Positions 1 to 11,269 of a DNA stretch of 64,000 nt are shown here, one piece after another. The position numbers and the translations under genes were made by a program. Where the stretch lies: assembly GCA_008360955.1 (NCBI GenBank), contig LUCM01005850.1:3418-67417 (forward strand). Direction: 5' to 3'. The stretch's first letter is position 1. Each line of letters starts with the position of its first letter. The notes under the pieces were generated by a model that did no database searches, was not told the DNA's origin, and worked only from the letters and a program-made list of their open reading frames with translations. The DNA comes from Fasciolopsis buskii. Lineage: Eukaryota > Platyhelminthes > Trematoda > Plagiorchiida > Fasciolidae.

Positions 1-112
1 CGAATGCGCCCATGCGCGTTATCATGAAATATGTTACTTGGTACGTGTTAGTAGTAAGAGATTGAATATTTTCATGAAATTAATCACCATGTGATATCAT
101 CGCTCAACTCAC

Positions 113-193
113 CTTAAAGAAACCATGGAAGCACTGTACGGCTGTTTCATCCTTGTTGGGAATCATCAACAGTGCATATCCACCGCGCCCGAA
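113..193 (-). CDS. Candidate internal exon of an unknown gene (81 bases, in frame)
   Basis: On the minus strand a pyrimidine-rich tract and GTGCCAG acceptor lead into exactly 27 codons (FGRGGYALLMIPNK, then DETAVQCFHGFFK), followed by a consensus donor AAG|GTGAGT. The length is a multiple of three and the codons are well formed, but I do not recognise the protein. Belonging to the same gene as the candidate at 648-773 is possible, though it does not resemble a disintegrin domain. Confidence 0.3.
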
Positions 194-647
194 CTGGCAC
201 CCGAAACAGGTAGAACAAAGGAAGCAAAACAACGCAAATTCAATTGAACCTACCAAAGTCCTTCTATTCCTTACCTCGATTTCAACGGTCATCTATCGTG
301 ATGCGTGAGTCGTCAATGGTCGTGATGTTATCCGGTTGCGAAAACCGAAGTATATTATTGATTAAGCGGCCACACCCAAAGCGTTTGATCAAGGGATCTA
401 ACAAAAAGGGCAATAGAACGATCCGTTGATTTTGCGGTCATCTAAATAAGGCCACCTTCTTCCTGGATCCTCAGTACGTCCTTCGCCCGGTAGCCGCCCG
501 TCAGCAACTTTGTATGTTTCACACACCGCTTGTGGTCGTTTTGAAATTACGGTCAAACTGTCTCCCCTAAACTGCTTATCAGTTAACCGGAAAGGGGCAC
601 TGGACACTCAAGTTCTCTTGCGTGTTCTTGCTTAGAAACACCGGTAC

Positions 648-773
648 CATGAAAAAGTGTTGGACAGAAATTCCGTACCATAGCCTGTCTGAAATGCGCC
701 CTAATTTGGGAGCATTTGTTGAACGTTTTGGAGGAAGAGTCACCCGGGAACATGAAATACCCATCAGATCCTG
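648..773 (-). CDS. Candidate internal exon resembling the end of an ADAM-type (M12B) metalloprotease domain
   Basis: On the minus strand a strong polypyrimidine tract and acceptor (TTCCTTTTCCCTCCCAATTC then TTCAG) precede an open frame reading GSDGYFMFPGDSSSK, then TFNKCSQIRAHFRQAM and VRNFCPTLFH. In ADAM10/ADAM17-type proteases the stretch after the zinc site reads G-x-Y-[IV]-M-Y-...-S-G-D-...-F-S-x-C-S-...-R-N-x-C-F, a good order-by-order match. A donor ATG|GTACCG ends the exon at 648; an alternative donor ATG|GTACGG would end it at 679, and an alternative acceptor would start it at 770. The zinc-binding H-E-x-G-H exon and the disintegrin exon were not found nearby. In a live protein this would be the C-terminal part of a membrane or secreted protease domain. 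Could be coincidence. Confidence 0.45.
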
Positions 774-3543
774 CTGAAGAATTGGGAGGGAAAAGGAAGA
801 ACTAATGAAACCACAGGCCCAAGCCTTCTGAAGATCATTATACATCTATTCGGTAAAGTATCACTCCTCCCTGAAGACAACTGTTTACTCATCCTCCAAC
901 AACTGCACCATAATACGTTCGAACAGAATCTACTAGTCGGTAAAACTGCATAACTTCTCAGATGATTGTAATTTTGAACTTCACAGGTGTGTTCTTTTAA
1001 TTCGGGAGGTTTGGTGTTTGTAATCTGCAAAACTGGGCTAAAAAAGAGGCGGGCTTTAATCAATTAGATAAGAATGAGTGTTACGTGTTACATCAAGATT
1101 GATGTTCAGCCATTTGTAAGTTACCCTGTGAACCTGAAAAGTTGAAACGTATTGTCCAAAAGAATGTGAGACTCTCAGCGAAATCCGACACAAGTCTGCT
1201 ATGTTCCATTGACTATTGTGAATATAGTGATAGAAAACGGTCCCGGCTGGTTTCTGATGGAAGTCGATCGAATCACTGTTGGCGGTTGGGATTCTGGTGC
1301 GTGTATAACTATGATAAGTAAAGAGGACTGACAATTGAAAATGAAAGTGGTTCTCATCAAAGAACCGAATTAGATTCCACTTATGCAGTCTTGCTGATTG
1401 GCCGAGGCGAAGCATTCCAACTTGTGAATCGAGTGTTCGACTGCTCTCATCGCCGACCGCTTCTGCGTGTGGAGGCTTTCCATTTTACCGATCACATCTT
1501 TCTGAGAATAAAATACTTTGTTCTGTCATCAATATAAAAAAAGGTAGACATAGAATATGAAATGTCAGAGGATCGTCAGATCAATCACATCCACGCCTGT
1601 TGGTGGCAGTTTACTTCCCGTCAGCGATTTAGTGCACAACCCGATTCTCGTATTGTCCAGATATATGACAAGCTTGAATGATCGATTTCTGATTTGTGAT
1701 CATGATCATGTCTTTTCTTTGTCCATCAAGTGTTTTACTTTTTGCTTTTCTTTTTCTGCTATCCTGGTATTTTTTTTGACTGACTTCCTTGTTTTTCTTT
1801 TCTCTCCCCCGTCCCCAAAGTTAGTTCGCAGTTAAAAGCAGTTAGCAAAAAGCAGACAATGTGTAGAATTTAACCGGGGACGTCTGCCATTTAAGCTACC
1901 GCAACTGATTTGTGAAATCGCAGAGTTCAGAACACGCAGTCAGATTTTTTGTCTCTGTCGGTTCTCTCCTGACCTCAGAGAGGATCTCCTTGATTGCTTT
2001 AAAAATCCGTACATCGGATCTTGAAGTTCACGCACAAATTTCGTGCTTTCATTTGGATTTGTGATTGCTAACATTCGCAAATGTAGCTTGTTTGGGTCTA
2101 TCAACCTGCTTCAACGTCGTGCGTTATTAAATTCGTACGGGAAAGGTAGACACCAAGAGGGAAGCAATTTATAGCCCCAAAACAAGCGGACACACGTACA
2201 TACACTCACACACACCTTGTATGCTTGCCCAACTATTATTCTGACGACAGACCAGCTCTTCGCTAAAGTCAATGCCACTCGAGAAGCCGATATGGAACGA
2301 TTCTCGCGATCGATAGTTTATACCATTACCCTGGAGGTTCACACTTAAAAACGCCGGACGAAACGACACATCCGTCTGCTTTCCCCTTTTTTTACTGTTT
2401 TTGTTCACTCCTCAGGTGCAGCGGATACGCCACGGAAACCGCGACTTTGCTGATCTGAGTGTTGTGCACTTAGGTGTGCCCATTTCACAACTCGTATTGT
2501 ATCGTAAGAGGCGGATCCATCCATGTCTCATTTATCATATCCATTTTGCTGCCATCTCAGATGGGAATAAACAAATACCACACAAGTATTCGGCCAACGA
2601 AAGATCTAGTCAAACATAAAATCAATTAACAAGCTAGTAGATAGGAAAACAGACGTTGAGAATTCCCATAGTCGCATGCGTCCAACTTCCTTTCGAATAT
2701 TCATAGCTGTGAAAACATGGTAACAAGGCAAGGGAAATTCAGTTATTTCACTATTTGTATATTAAAGCCAAAAATGGATTTGTAAAGTATATCGAAAATC
2801 GTTTGACTGCATCTTTACAAAGCACTTGCTACATTCACAGTACTTGTTTTCATAATCCATGAAAACGAGCATTAAGTGATAAAATTGCAAACACAGTTCA
2901 ACATTAAGGGTGGAGCAAAGAGGTTGATTGTAGGGTCGTTTACCACGGTAGCGACCAAGGAACAAAACTGAATTTACTGCCGCAATTATGGACGCTCAGC
3001 CGGAACAGAAAGGTAGTAGGTTATCGCACAAACAATGTGGTTACACAAAGCAGAAGAGCATACTATCGGGTGCCAAAAGAGCATGACCGCTTTGTTTCGG
3101 CACAATGAGTCATACGACAGGGAGACAATATCAAGTCTGGGTAACAGAACTGCTCGACAAGCTCGTCTGACCTCAGGTGAATGACGAACGAGCCAACCAT
3201 CTGATAATCTGCAGGCCAAAGGATAAATATGGAATCAGCCAGGCCAGTTCACGAACCAGTTAAATGTGTTCTGGTTTTTATGACACTTTCAGAGGCGAAA
3301 GGGGTGTTATCTGAAGTGAAGACCAACGAAAGGACAATCAGCCCAAGACACGTAGGCCAGTTGGTCACTGAGTTTTAACCTAAGGAGACCAACAAAAGTT
3401 GCTTGATTTTAACAAGTGACGATTAATTGGGAAATCCTGCCCTGATGGTTTAATTGCCAAACATTCATTGTATTAGATGACATGTGCTTGCTGAATGTAG
3501 ATCAGTACCCATTGCTTCTTACGTGAAACGCCCGAATACCGTT
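774..3543. other. No gene recognised
   Basis: Only short frames in all directions. A strong pyrimidine tract plus acceptor (TTCACTCCTCAG) ends at 2416 on the plus strand, followed by an open frame to 2619 whose product I do not recognise. A short CA-rich patch lies at about 2190-2215. Confidence 0.5.
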
Positions 3544-3640
3544 CGGCGTGGTCGCGTAACCCTGTCGGTAGAGCACTAGCTGTACAAATTCATGGGTTGC
3601 ATCCATGGTTGCGTTCGAATCCCGACTAGGCGGAGGAATT
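3544..3640 (+). repeat. tRNA-like repeat of a second type
   Basis: A-box-like GTCGGTAGAGCAC, then a B-box-like GCGTTCGAATCCCG about 40 bases later. The body that follows is unlike the main SINE family. The stems that a functional tRNA would need do not pair cleanly, so this is more likely a SINE head than a tRNA gene. Confidence 0.45.
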
Positions 3641-6600
3641 TTCTCAGTTGATTCAATTCCACATTTGTGAAAATGTTGCCAACCAAACTTCCAAATGGAA
3701 AACAATCACGTTGAATAGTTGCTACCTGATTAATCGGAGATGAGGGAGGGACGAACGAGAATCAACCGAGCCGACAGAAGTCACTAGAGAAAGCGAATGC
3801 GATAACCAGATTTGAAAATAGGTTTCACATAAGTGAGGCCACCAGAAAGCCAAACATGTGTCCGGTTGTCGATTACAATGTTTCATAAAAGGCAAGCGTT
3901 ATTTCTGTCTCCACGAGTAATTTGTAATTGTTTGTTGCAAAAGCAACAGAGTGTTACTTGGTAGTGCGCAAGTACTACGAGCCATTCGTGGACTGAACCC
4001 CGATCTGTGTAAGCAACGTGAACTCTATGTTTCCCTATCTTCATTTGGATCTAACCCAGGCACCGCGACACGAGATTGGTTTGCTGGCTGTCAACGATGT
4101 TCCATATCTCTAATTTCTCACCCAATGACTGACTTCAATACAGATCCACAATCACATAGCTTGTCAATGGGTGGAGAGGTGCACAACGTTCACTGTGGAA
4201 GATTAATGAATGGGTCGATCGATCTATCAGTTCGGCAATCCCAAGTGTAATTACCGAGATGATCACCAGTTTGAGAAGCAAGTGTACAGAAAAGGACAAA
4301 ACACTGACGGTTTTAAGTGGACAACCCATGTGGAAAAAATTATGGAGTAGCATGATCTCTCAGGCTCACAAGATAGCGTAACTGGCATTATGCGTCTCCT
4401 AGTTAAATGATGTGGTCATTAACAGGATAACCATGGCAGATTCCACGAAGGAAAAGCCCTAATCAAACATGTCCGCAAACGGTCACCAACAAACTAGATA
4501 AGACAATCAGAGAAGAGGAATAAGCGTAGTTAAGTGAAATTAATGTCATACAAGCATTCTGTTCAAATCGTTCATTTTGCTTTCGCCAATGGCCACCGAG
4601 CCTTTCCATTGTTCGATGATCACAAGTGCGCCATCAAAGTCGCGGGTGTGTGGGGGTTACAAAAAACGATTTCGGACAGCGTGTGGGAGCGGTGCTGACC
4701 GGAACGGACTGAGTACACCGGTCGCAAAAGAAGGAGACGGACGGTACCGTTTGCCAAACTGACAGTTCCTTGTAGCAGAAACACGTCATACGGAGGAATT
4801 TAACATCTTGAAATTCGTTCGAGACAAATTCAGCATGTTTTTTTACCTATTGACTTGCCTCAGAAATGGTGTTATACTGTGAATTTAGTCGACATTAACA
4901 TAGGAGGAGATGACTTGGAAAAGTACTGAGATATTGGTAATGATTAATCGTCAGCAAACCAATTTCATATCAGACAGCACAAACTGACATGGTTAATATG
5001 TAGATTCCAATGATATAAGGAAGCATTCCGGGAACACTTGAATGGGCTGTGGTATGGAGATCTGCCTCGCTCGAATCCTAGATATTTGGTGACGTTGCTA
5101 AGGACGTGGATATTTAGGAACACAATGCGAGTCAACTGTTACCATTTTGACATTGTTGTGTGGATTAGGTGATACACATTTTAGTACGACCAAAAACGAG
5201 CATGGTCCGAAGTGTAACTCAAGTCCACAACCGTCACTAGGTAAGATCGCTACTTTCTGATCGGGTGATACGACCGGTAGTCAACGTGAGTCGAGCCATG
5301 TGTGAACAAAGGTGAGCTTGAAGCAAGCCGATACTACTATTATAAAAAAGGTCTCATGCATCAGATACAGTTATTGATCAAATCGTAGTCGGTCCAGACC
5401 TGCGGAACTGTGAACAGGCCTGTGATGTGGCTTTTTGGCTTCACTAAATGGCTAAATTAGGCACAGAAATCACTAAAAAATAGACGAACTTCCGCTAATA
5501 CCTCACCCTACGTTACACAAGATAAACCTTGACTACATGACTATTTGGGCTTAGCAGAACTGCAGTCAGTGACCAAGTCTCCGAGCCTGATACGACCCTG
5601 GTCGACTAGTTACAGACAGTCGAAAGAAATGAACACAGAATATTAATAGCTGAGATTTAATTTGACCGTATCTGCTCATTCCATATCGTCACCGCAACCT
5701 TGTTGCCGGGGTGAACATAAGCGCTAGAACTCGGACCGTCGGATGCACAAAGAATGAAATAACACTTTTTATTTAGTATTTGTGTACGTGAAGGTCGGCA
5801 GTGGTACTGTCCGTGTCTAAGTGAATGATACAACGACTGTGTCAATTCAGTGGCAAGGGATCTTTTTCAGCTCGAATATTCTGAACCATCACACTCGGTT
5901 TTCGAAACCAAGCGATGACTCTGGGCATGCTACTTTGATAAATGTGTTACTGAAATGTTATTGACCGGTAATTTTGCGAGTATCAAAAATATGCATTTCC
6001 ACTGGTTGGTGCCAGGTGTATGCCGATCAGTAAAAGGTTTAGTTTTTCAACCACAAACTCAAGATGGAGTTTTGGTGGTCAGCCGGAGTTACATTCAGGA
6101 GGATGATTGATTATTGGTGTTATCTGAGTCGAAAGACAGCAAAAAGATACTTCTATATTTACAACCCACAAACTAGTCTGTCAGAGTAAGTTGCAAGCAA
6201 CACCGAGGATTTTACTAGGTGCTCGAAACCGCATGTCCTAAACTGGCTTTAGATAAATCGATGAAATTGTCAGCCAGCACTCTCGGCTTCTCCTACCTCC
6301 TCCCTGTCCATTCAACTTAGCACGGAATGGAACGGGTATCTGAGCACAAAAATACATCAACGATTTGAATTCCACTTGATGTCTAATGCCAACCGTAAAA
6401 TATGGGTTGCATCTAGTTCCGATGTAAAAGTAGAAAAGATATGTTTAAACGGAAGCTCTAACTGTCCGCTTGTTTTAGACTGGAGATTTTTGTCAATTCA
6501 AAAACCAATAATGTTAATTTTTTCATTACAAGAAAATACCCAATTGAAACAGCACAAAACACGACAGTAATCAAGCTAGTTCTCGGTGCTTTAAAACAGG

Positions 6601-6839
6601 CTGAATATAGCACGTTTTATGAGTGTTGAAATAGGATGATCGAGAAATAACAGTAATAGCAGATGACTGGTAATCAGAATAATGCTTCGTCGTGGATACT
6701 GTGAGTTCGTTGTCAAGGTGGATAATGTATGTTGGCAGTGGTCGTATCCGTTTCACTGGGGCATGGGTTACATGACCCCATCTTGCGCGGATGGCCAGGA
6801 TAATCTGAGAGATTGTGGTGATTTTATGCGGAAGTAGCG
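3641..6839. other. No gene recognised
   Basis: AT-leaning sequence without coding signal. Near 5040-5100, CTCGCTCGAATCCTAG resembles a worn B-box and may be a SINE relic. Confidence 0.5.
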
Positions 6840-7130
6840 TGATGCAATCGGATACAGCTTCATGCTGGCCTGTGTAGACAGGCAACCAATGGGAACCGTG
6901 AGGACAGCTGGTCGTAAAATGCAACCATTCCGCGAAGGTAGTTGGACGGAACGTATTCCACCAATCGGAATATTTCCAGCTTTTCATATAAATTCATGAG
7001 TTGCAAGTAGAACTTGAACTAGTTCTTGTTCAGCTTTAGTCTTCTGGTTGACTTCATTCTCGTCCATCGTTGGTTCCAAGCTAGGTCCGTACTTACTGGT
7101 AATTCATAACCGGTTGTTATCGTAACTGAT
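6840..7130 (-). repeat. Dispersed repeat, member 1 (next to the Penelope-like fragment)
   Basis: About 290 bases align by eye with 50560-50870 on the same strand. Shared blocks on the minus strand include ACGTTCCGTCCAA, TTTTAC, CACGGTT, CATTGGTTGC and ACCAGTA. One frame in both reads VPSN[YH]LR-x-M-x-x-FY-x-x-LS-x-RF-x-LVACL. The differences between the two are spread over all codon positions, so they evolved as non-coding DNA, whatever the origin. The unit sits just downstream of the Penelope-like coding end. Confidence 0.65.
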
Positions 7131-7164
7131 CGAAATCCGTCTACTAATTAAGAGTCGAAATACT

Positions 7165-7819
7165 TCAAAGATCTTGTTCTTTCTGTGGGCGTAGAGGGAG
7201 ACTATTCAGGTGGATCGCAATCGCTTCGGACGATGTAGACGGGAAGAATAGCTCACTTGTGTCAATTGGATAATCGGATTTTACAAGATGCACAGTAATA
7301 GCCCTTTAGACAAATCTTTATCGGTCCTTTGTTCAGCCAGCTCAAATCATGTTCTTTTATGCGTTCAGACAATTTTCTTATGATTTGACCTACAGAACTT
7401 GCCTCACTGGTGCAAATGAATTGGCACATAAGGTAGGAGGGGGAATTTCTAGGCAGTTTGTCTTCCCTCTGTGAAAGGGGAACGGGTCGAGACGTGAACA
7501 AACTATATAGTTTCGCAGTAAAATATGCATTTTTGATTGCCATCTGAAGCCGCCTATTTGACGTGCCCGCTACGGTGTCCCCTCTCGAAAGGAGAGATAG
7601 GTATAAAGATTTCTTCCTAACATTTTGGAGGCTGTTTCTTTCTGTGGATTTACATATTTTATCGATAAGAGGCGTCGTACTGCTCCCGTGACTTGCGATG
7701 ACTTTCATAAAATAACTGGTGTAATGTTTGTACTCGGAATAGTAATACGGAGTCTGACTCATAGCCATTGAACACGGATACGGACTGCCAGTGCGCACTG
7801 GAATGTCTCCGACCCACAT
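7165..7819 (-). mobile_element. C-terminal fragment of a Penelope-like element (GIY-YIG endonuclease)
   Basis: A 185-codon open frame (7262-7819) plus a frame-shifted continuation to a stop at 7165-7167. It carries the pre-endonuclease segment (KSLYLSLLSRGDT ... RRLQMAIKNAYF), then EDKLPRNSPSYLMCQFIC, then SSVGQIIRKLSERIKEH, which matches the GIY-YIG pattern [VY]-x-F-x-C ... Y-[VI]-G-x-T-x-R-x-L-x-x-R-x-x-E-H of Penelope-like retroelements, and finally SEAIAIHLNSLPLRPQKEQ, the usual C-terminal tail. The G-x-Y position reads S-V-G and the second strand C is displaced, so the nuclease is probably dead. I could not find the RT domain upstream on the minus strand, so the copy is 5'-truncated or its RT has decayed. 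Confidence 0.75.
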
Positions 7820-10800
7820 TAGGCAATTTGAGACAAACAGAATACCACGTCATCTGTAGGAGGCTTTGGTTAAATAAGGAAACATTTTTTAAACAACATA
7901 CCGGGCGTCTTGATTGGTGGAATGTCTTCGGTCCAAGGTAGTTAGAAGGATATTTGAATTCCTTGTTTGTATGTTGCCACAGTTCCGATAGACTGCTGCT
8001 GTGATGTTGTTCCTAATTTTATCACTTGATTTGCACGAAAACTCTCCACGATTTGGTGGGCTACTGAGGCTGTTGCTGACCAAATCCCCAGTTCCAAGTA
8101 TCGACTTAAATTTGATCTGAAGAATACATTTATTGCAAACCCATCTTGACGAGAAGTTCCACAGACCAATTCGAATCAACAAGCCATTTGTTTGTTTTTG
8201 TCAGTTTGGCTTTCTATCATTTAATTTTAGCATCTCAAAAACCAGTTTTAAAACAACATCTAAACTTTCATGGCCAACCCTCCAAAAAAACTGTATGTGT
8301 GCATCCGAAACACAACGGATTTTGCTCCCTCCACGAATTTGCAAAGGGAATGTTCATGTGTTTACCTTCGCAGATTTCTTCAGCACAGTGCTGCTTGGAT
8401 TTTCCTGTACAGTGTTCTTGTTCTAATTAATTTTACAACCCTAATTTGGACAATGAATTCGATTCACTATTGTTGTTAGTTTGTTTCGTATTGGACAACT
8501 CGGACTGCATTTGTTTTGGGTTAGTTTTTTTCAGCACACCGTATCGCGTGCTTTGGCAAATGAACAGCTCTTGGAAGGCTCACTACATTTCCTATTCACG
8601 GATGCTTTACTCTGTTCATTTCGCTCTAAGTATGCCCCCAAGCTGTTATCACAATTACTCTGTCTATCGGTGCCGGAGCCATGATAGAAAACGGAGCACA
8701 TATAATCATCGGCATTTCTCGTTGACTCACGCTCGTCAAATGCATGCAAACGCGAGTTGCAGCTAACAACCTTGGCTAGTTTCTAGGCAGTGCGACGGGC
8801 TCCAGCGAAGGCACTGTCTTCGCTCCTGGATTGAATTAGCATAAGACACTCAACATGTTGCACATACAATCTGCCTTTCTCGTATAACACTATTCCGTAC
8901 TTCAGATGGGTTCTCGGTAAGGTGAAAACCTCTGTTTTATAGGTTTTTCCAAACTGCCGAATACCTTCACCTTTCTAAAAAAACGTTTTTCTGCCTATGT
9001 CACTAAATGTATCGGTTTCGACTCGTGCCAAGTTGAAGGTGGTCATTTGGACATGGACAGTATCAACGCCTTTAATTCCTTCTTTTTTTAATTACTATAA
9101 GTCAACTTCACACCGATTCAAGAAGAAAGCCATTACCAATTATAGGCTACCGATGAAGGAAGTCACTACCGTTGGTTGGAGTGGAATCCAGAAAATTCGA
9201 TTTGGATCCACGTTGCTGGCCCCGTGAATAGCACCGACTTTTAGGTCAAACCTAAAATATTCACCCAGCTGAATTAGGTGTTACTCTAATGTTCCGAAGT
9301 AATTAGGTCGGGAGGTTAGATGCTCAAAAAACTGATTAAGAAGACGAATAAAATCAATTACATTGATTGATCCATCATCAATCAATAAACCTTAGAAGGC
9401 TTGGCATTTTCAAAAAAAGAAAATAAGTGTTCACGGACTTCTTTGTGCTTTTATGACGGTTTGACTGCCTGAGCACATGATTGTAGCTGATTCAGGCGTT
9501 ACAAAAACGGGGCACATTCTTCCACCGTGAGACGTATTCGTGAATTTGAAAGGACAAAAATGTAGGATTGATTTTCTGGCTACGTTGATAGCAGTGATGG
9601 TGTTAATAGTGGACTTTTGTTAAATGATGAACCCGGGTGATAAAAAAATTATAAGAAATTATTCATTAGGCGACCTCGATAACTAACTCACTATGAAGAA
9701 GCTATAGGAGTACTATGCAACTGTTCCAGTTATGCAGTGAATAATCGACCGTGGAAGTCCGACAAAAGCTGGAAATGGTACGCACAAAGTGGACGGACGA
9801 TTCTGATTCCAATGTCCTCGTCACTGGAACAACGGGGAAGGCTTTCGGTGGCTTATTCAATCGCAACACGTGATATAATACTCGTCCTTTGCTGATTTAG
9901 ATAGCCAAAGACCGCTGGATCATAGTAATCGGTTCTCACTCTGTCTTTTAGGTCTGCATGGCTTCCAGGTTGGATTCTTGAAAAATACAGACTAAGTCGA
10001 ATAAACTGACCGAATTCCCGAAACGTCCATGTAACACAGACAAACCGGAAGAGGAAAATCACTTGTTTATTGTAAATAATTCCTCAGTGCTTCGCTTATG
10101 TTTAGACACTTTCAACTACAGTAGTTTACTGTTTAATCATTTCACCCAAATATTGCTTGAAATCCACAAGGCACACGATCGATAATTTTCGGAATACGGT
10201 CAAAACGAGTAAAATCTGACGGTTGACTTCGGCTAATTATTGTCCGAATTTTACAACCTAGTTAGAAAACACTGGTGTCTTTTCTGTAAATGGACATACG
10301 TCTGTTTGTCCACAAATTTTGAGATAGACTCGTTAACGTAATCGCCGAGGCTTATTAACCGGTTAGGAATTATAGTAACCAAAATGTGGAAGAGGTCTTT
10401 TAGATAAAAGAACATATCAGGGATCCTGTGAACAAAGAATTCAAACCAGATGGAGTGGGAAAACATGCCGTCAATAGGCAAAATCCCTCCGATCTGATCA
10501 ACACAAAAGTGAAAGTCTGAATCACGGAATCTTGGGAGTTTTAATTATCGTCACCAGGCTCCGTATATTCCATCTCGAAGACACAGTAATCCGCGTCGGA
10601 TGAGGCTGGCGCGAATTTTTTCCCTAGTTGGATGACTAGCAGTCTCAGTCTCCCCATTAGTCAAGACAGAAGAAAGGTTTACTAATGGAAGTCGTGTGTA
10701 TTACTCGAATGAGTCAAATGTTACACTAGTTTGAACACTCAAAATAACCATTTTCGCACAAACACGTACCATCTAGTCGATGCTTGTTCGTCAATAATTC

Positions 10801-11242
10801 AACCTGTAACAGAAGATACCAAAGACAGAAGGACATATTTTGCTTGCTCGCATTCCACAAACTTACAACGTAGATGTGATGTGAAAAGTGTTCACTTTAT
10901 CAGATCACAATATTGATACACAAAACGATTGTGCAAACGAGTGGGTGTCAAATCAATGATCAGACTAAGTTGTTATTTAGTAAATCAATAGTCAGTGTGG
11001 TGAACAGAGGCTGCAAGCACAAAGAACTTGGATTGCCTAGTAGAAAAATTGCCTTCGGTTCTGGCAGTGTAACAGCAAACTAACAGATCACAACTTGGCA
11101 GGTGTATTGTAAACGTTAAGCACAATTTGTTTGCTGGGCTCCGGTATGGTAGAAAAACACGGGTACGTGGACGAATGAGTTGACCCCTTGAAAAAAGGTC
11201 TGTTGTAAAATTGGGAAACATGGTTGGCGGGCGTGCGGTGGG

Positions 11243-11269
11243 GTGTGTGCGTGTGTGTGTGTGTGTGTG
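11243..11269. repeat. (GT)n microsatellite with one GC interruption
   Basis: GTGTGTGC followed by nine GT units. Confidence 0.95.

Noticed and set aside
1056..1415. 119-codon minus-strand frame with an acceptor-like tract and a donor
   Set aside because: Splice-like signals are present, but the peptide has no family features, and adjacent frames are about as open.
8133..8766. Cluster of overlapping plus-strand frames
   Set aside because: Three frames are open over the same stretch, with no domain, start or splice signal favouring any one.
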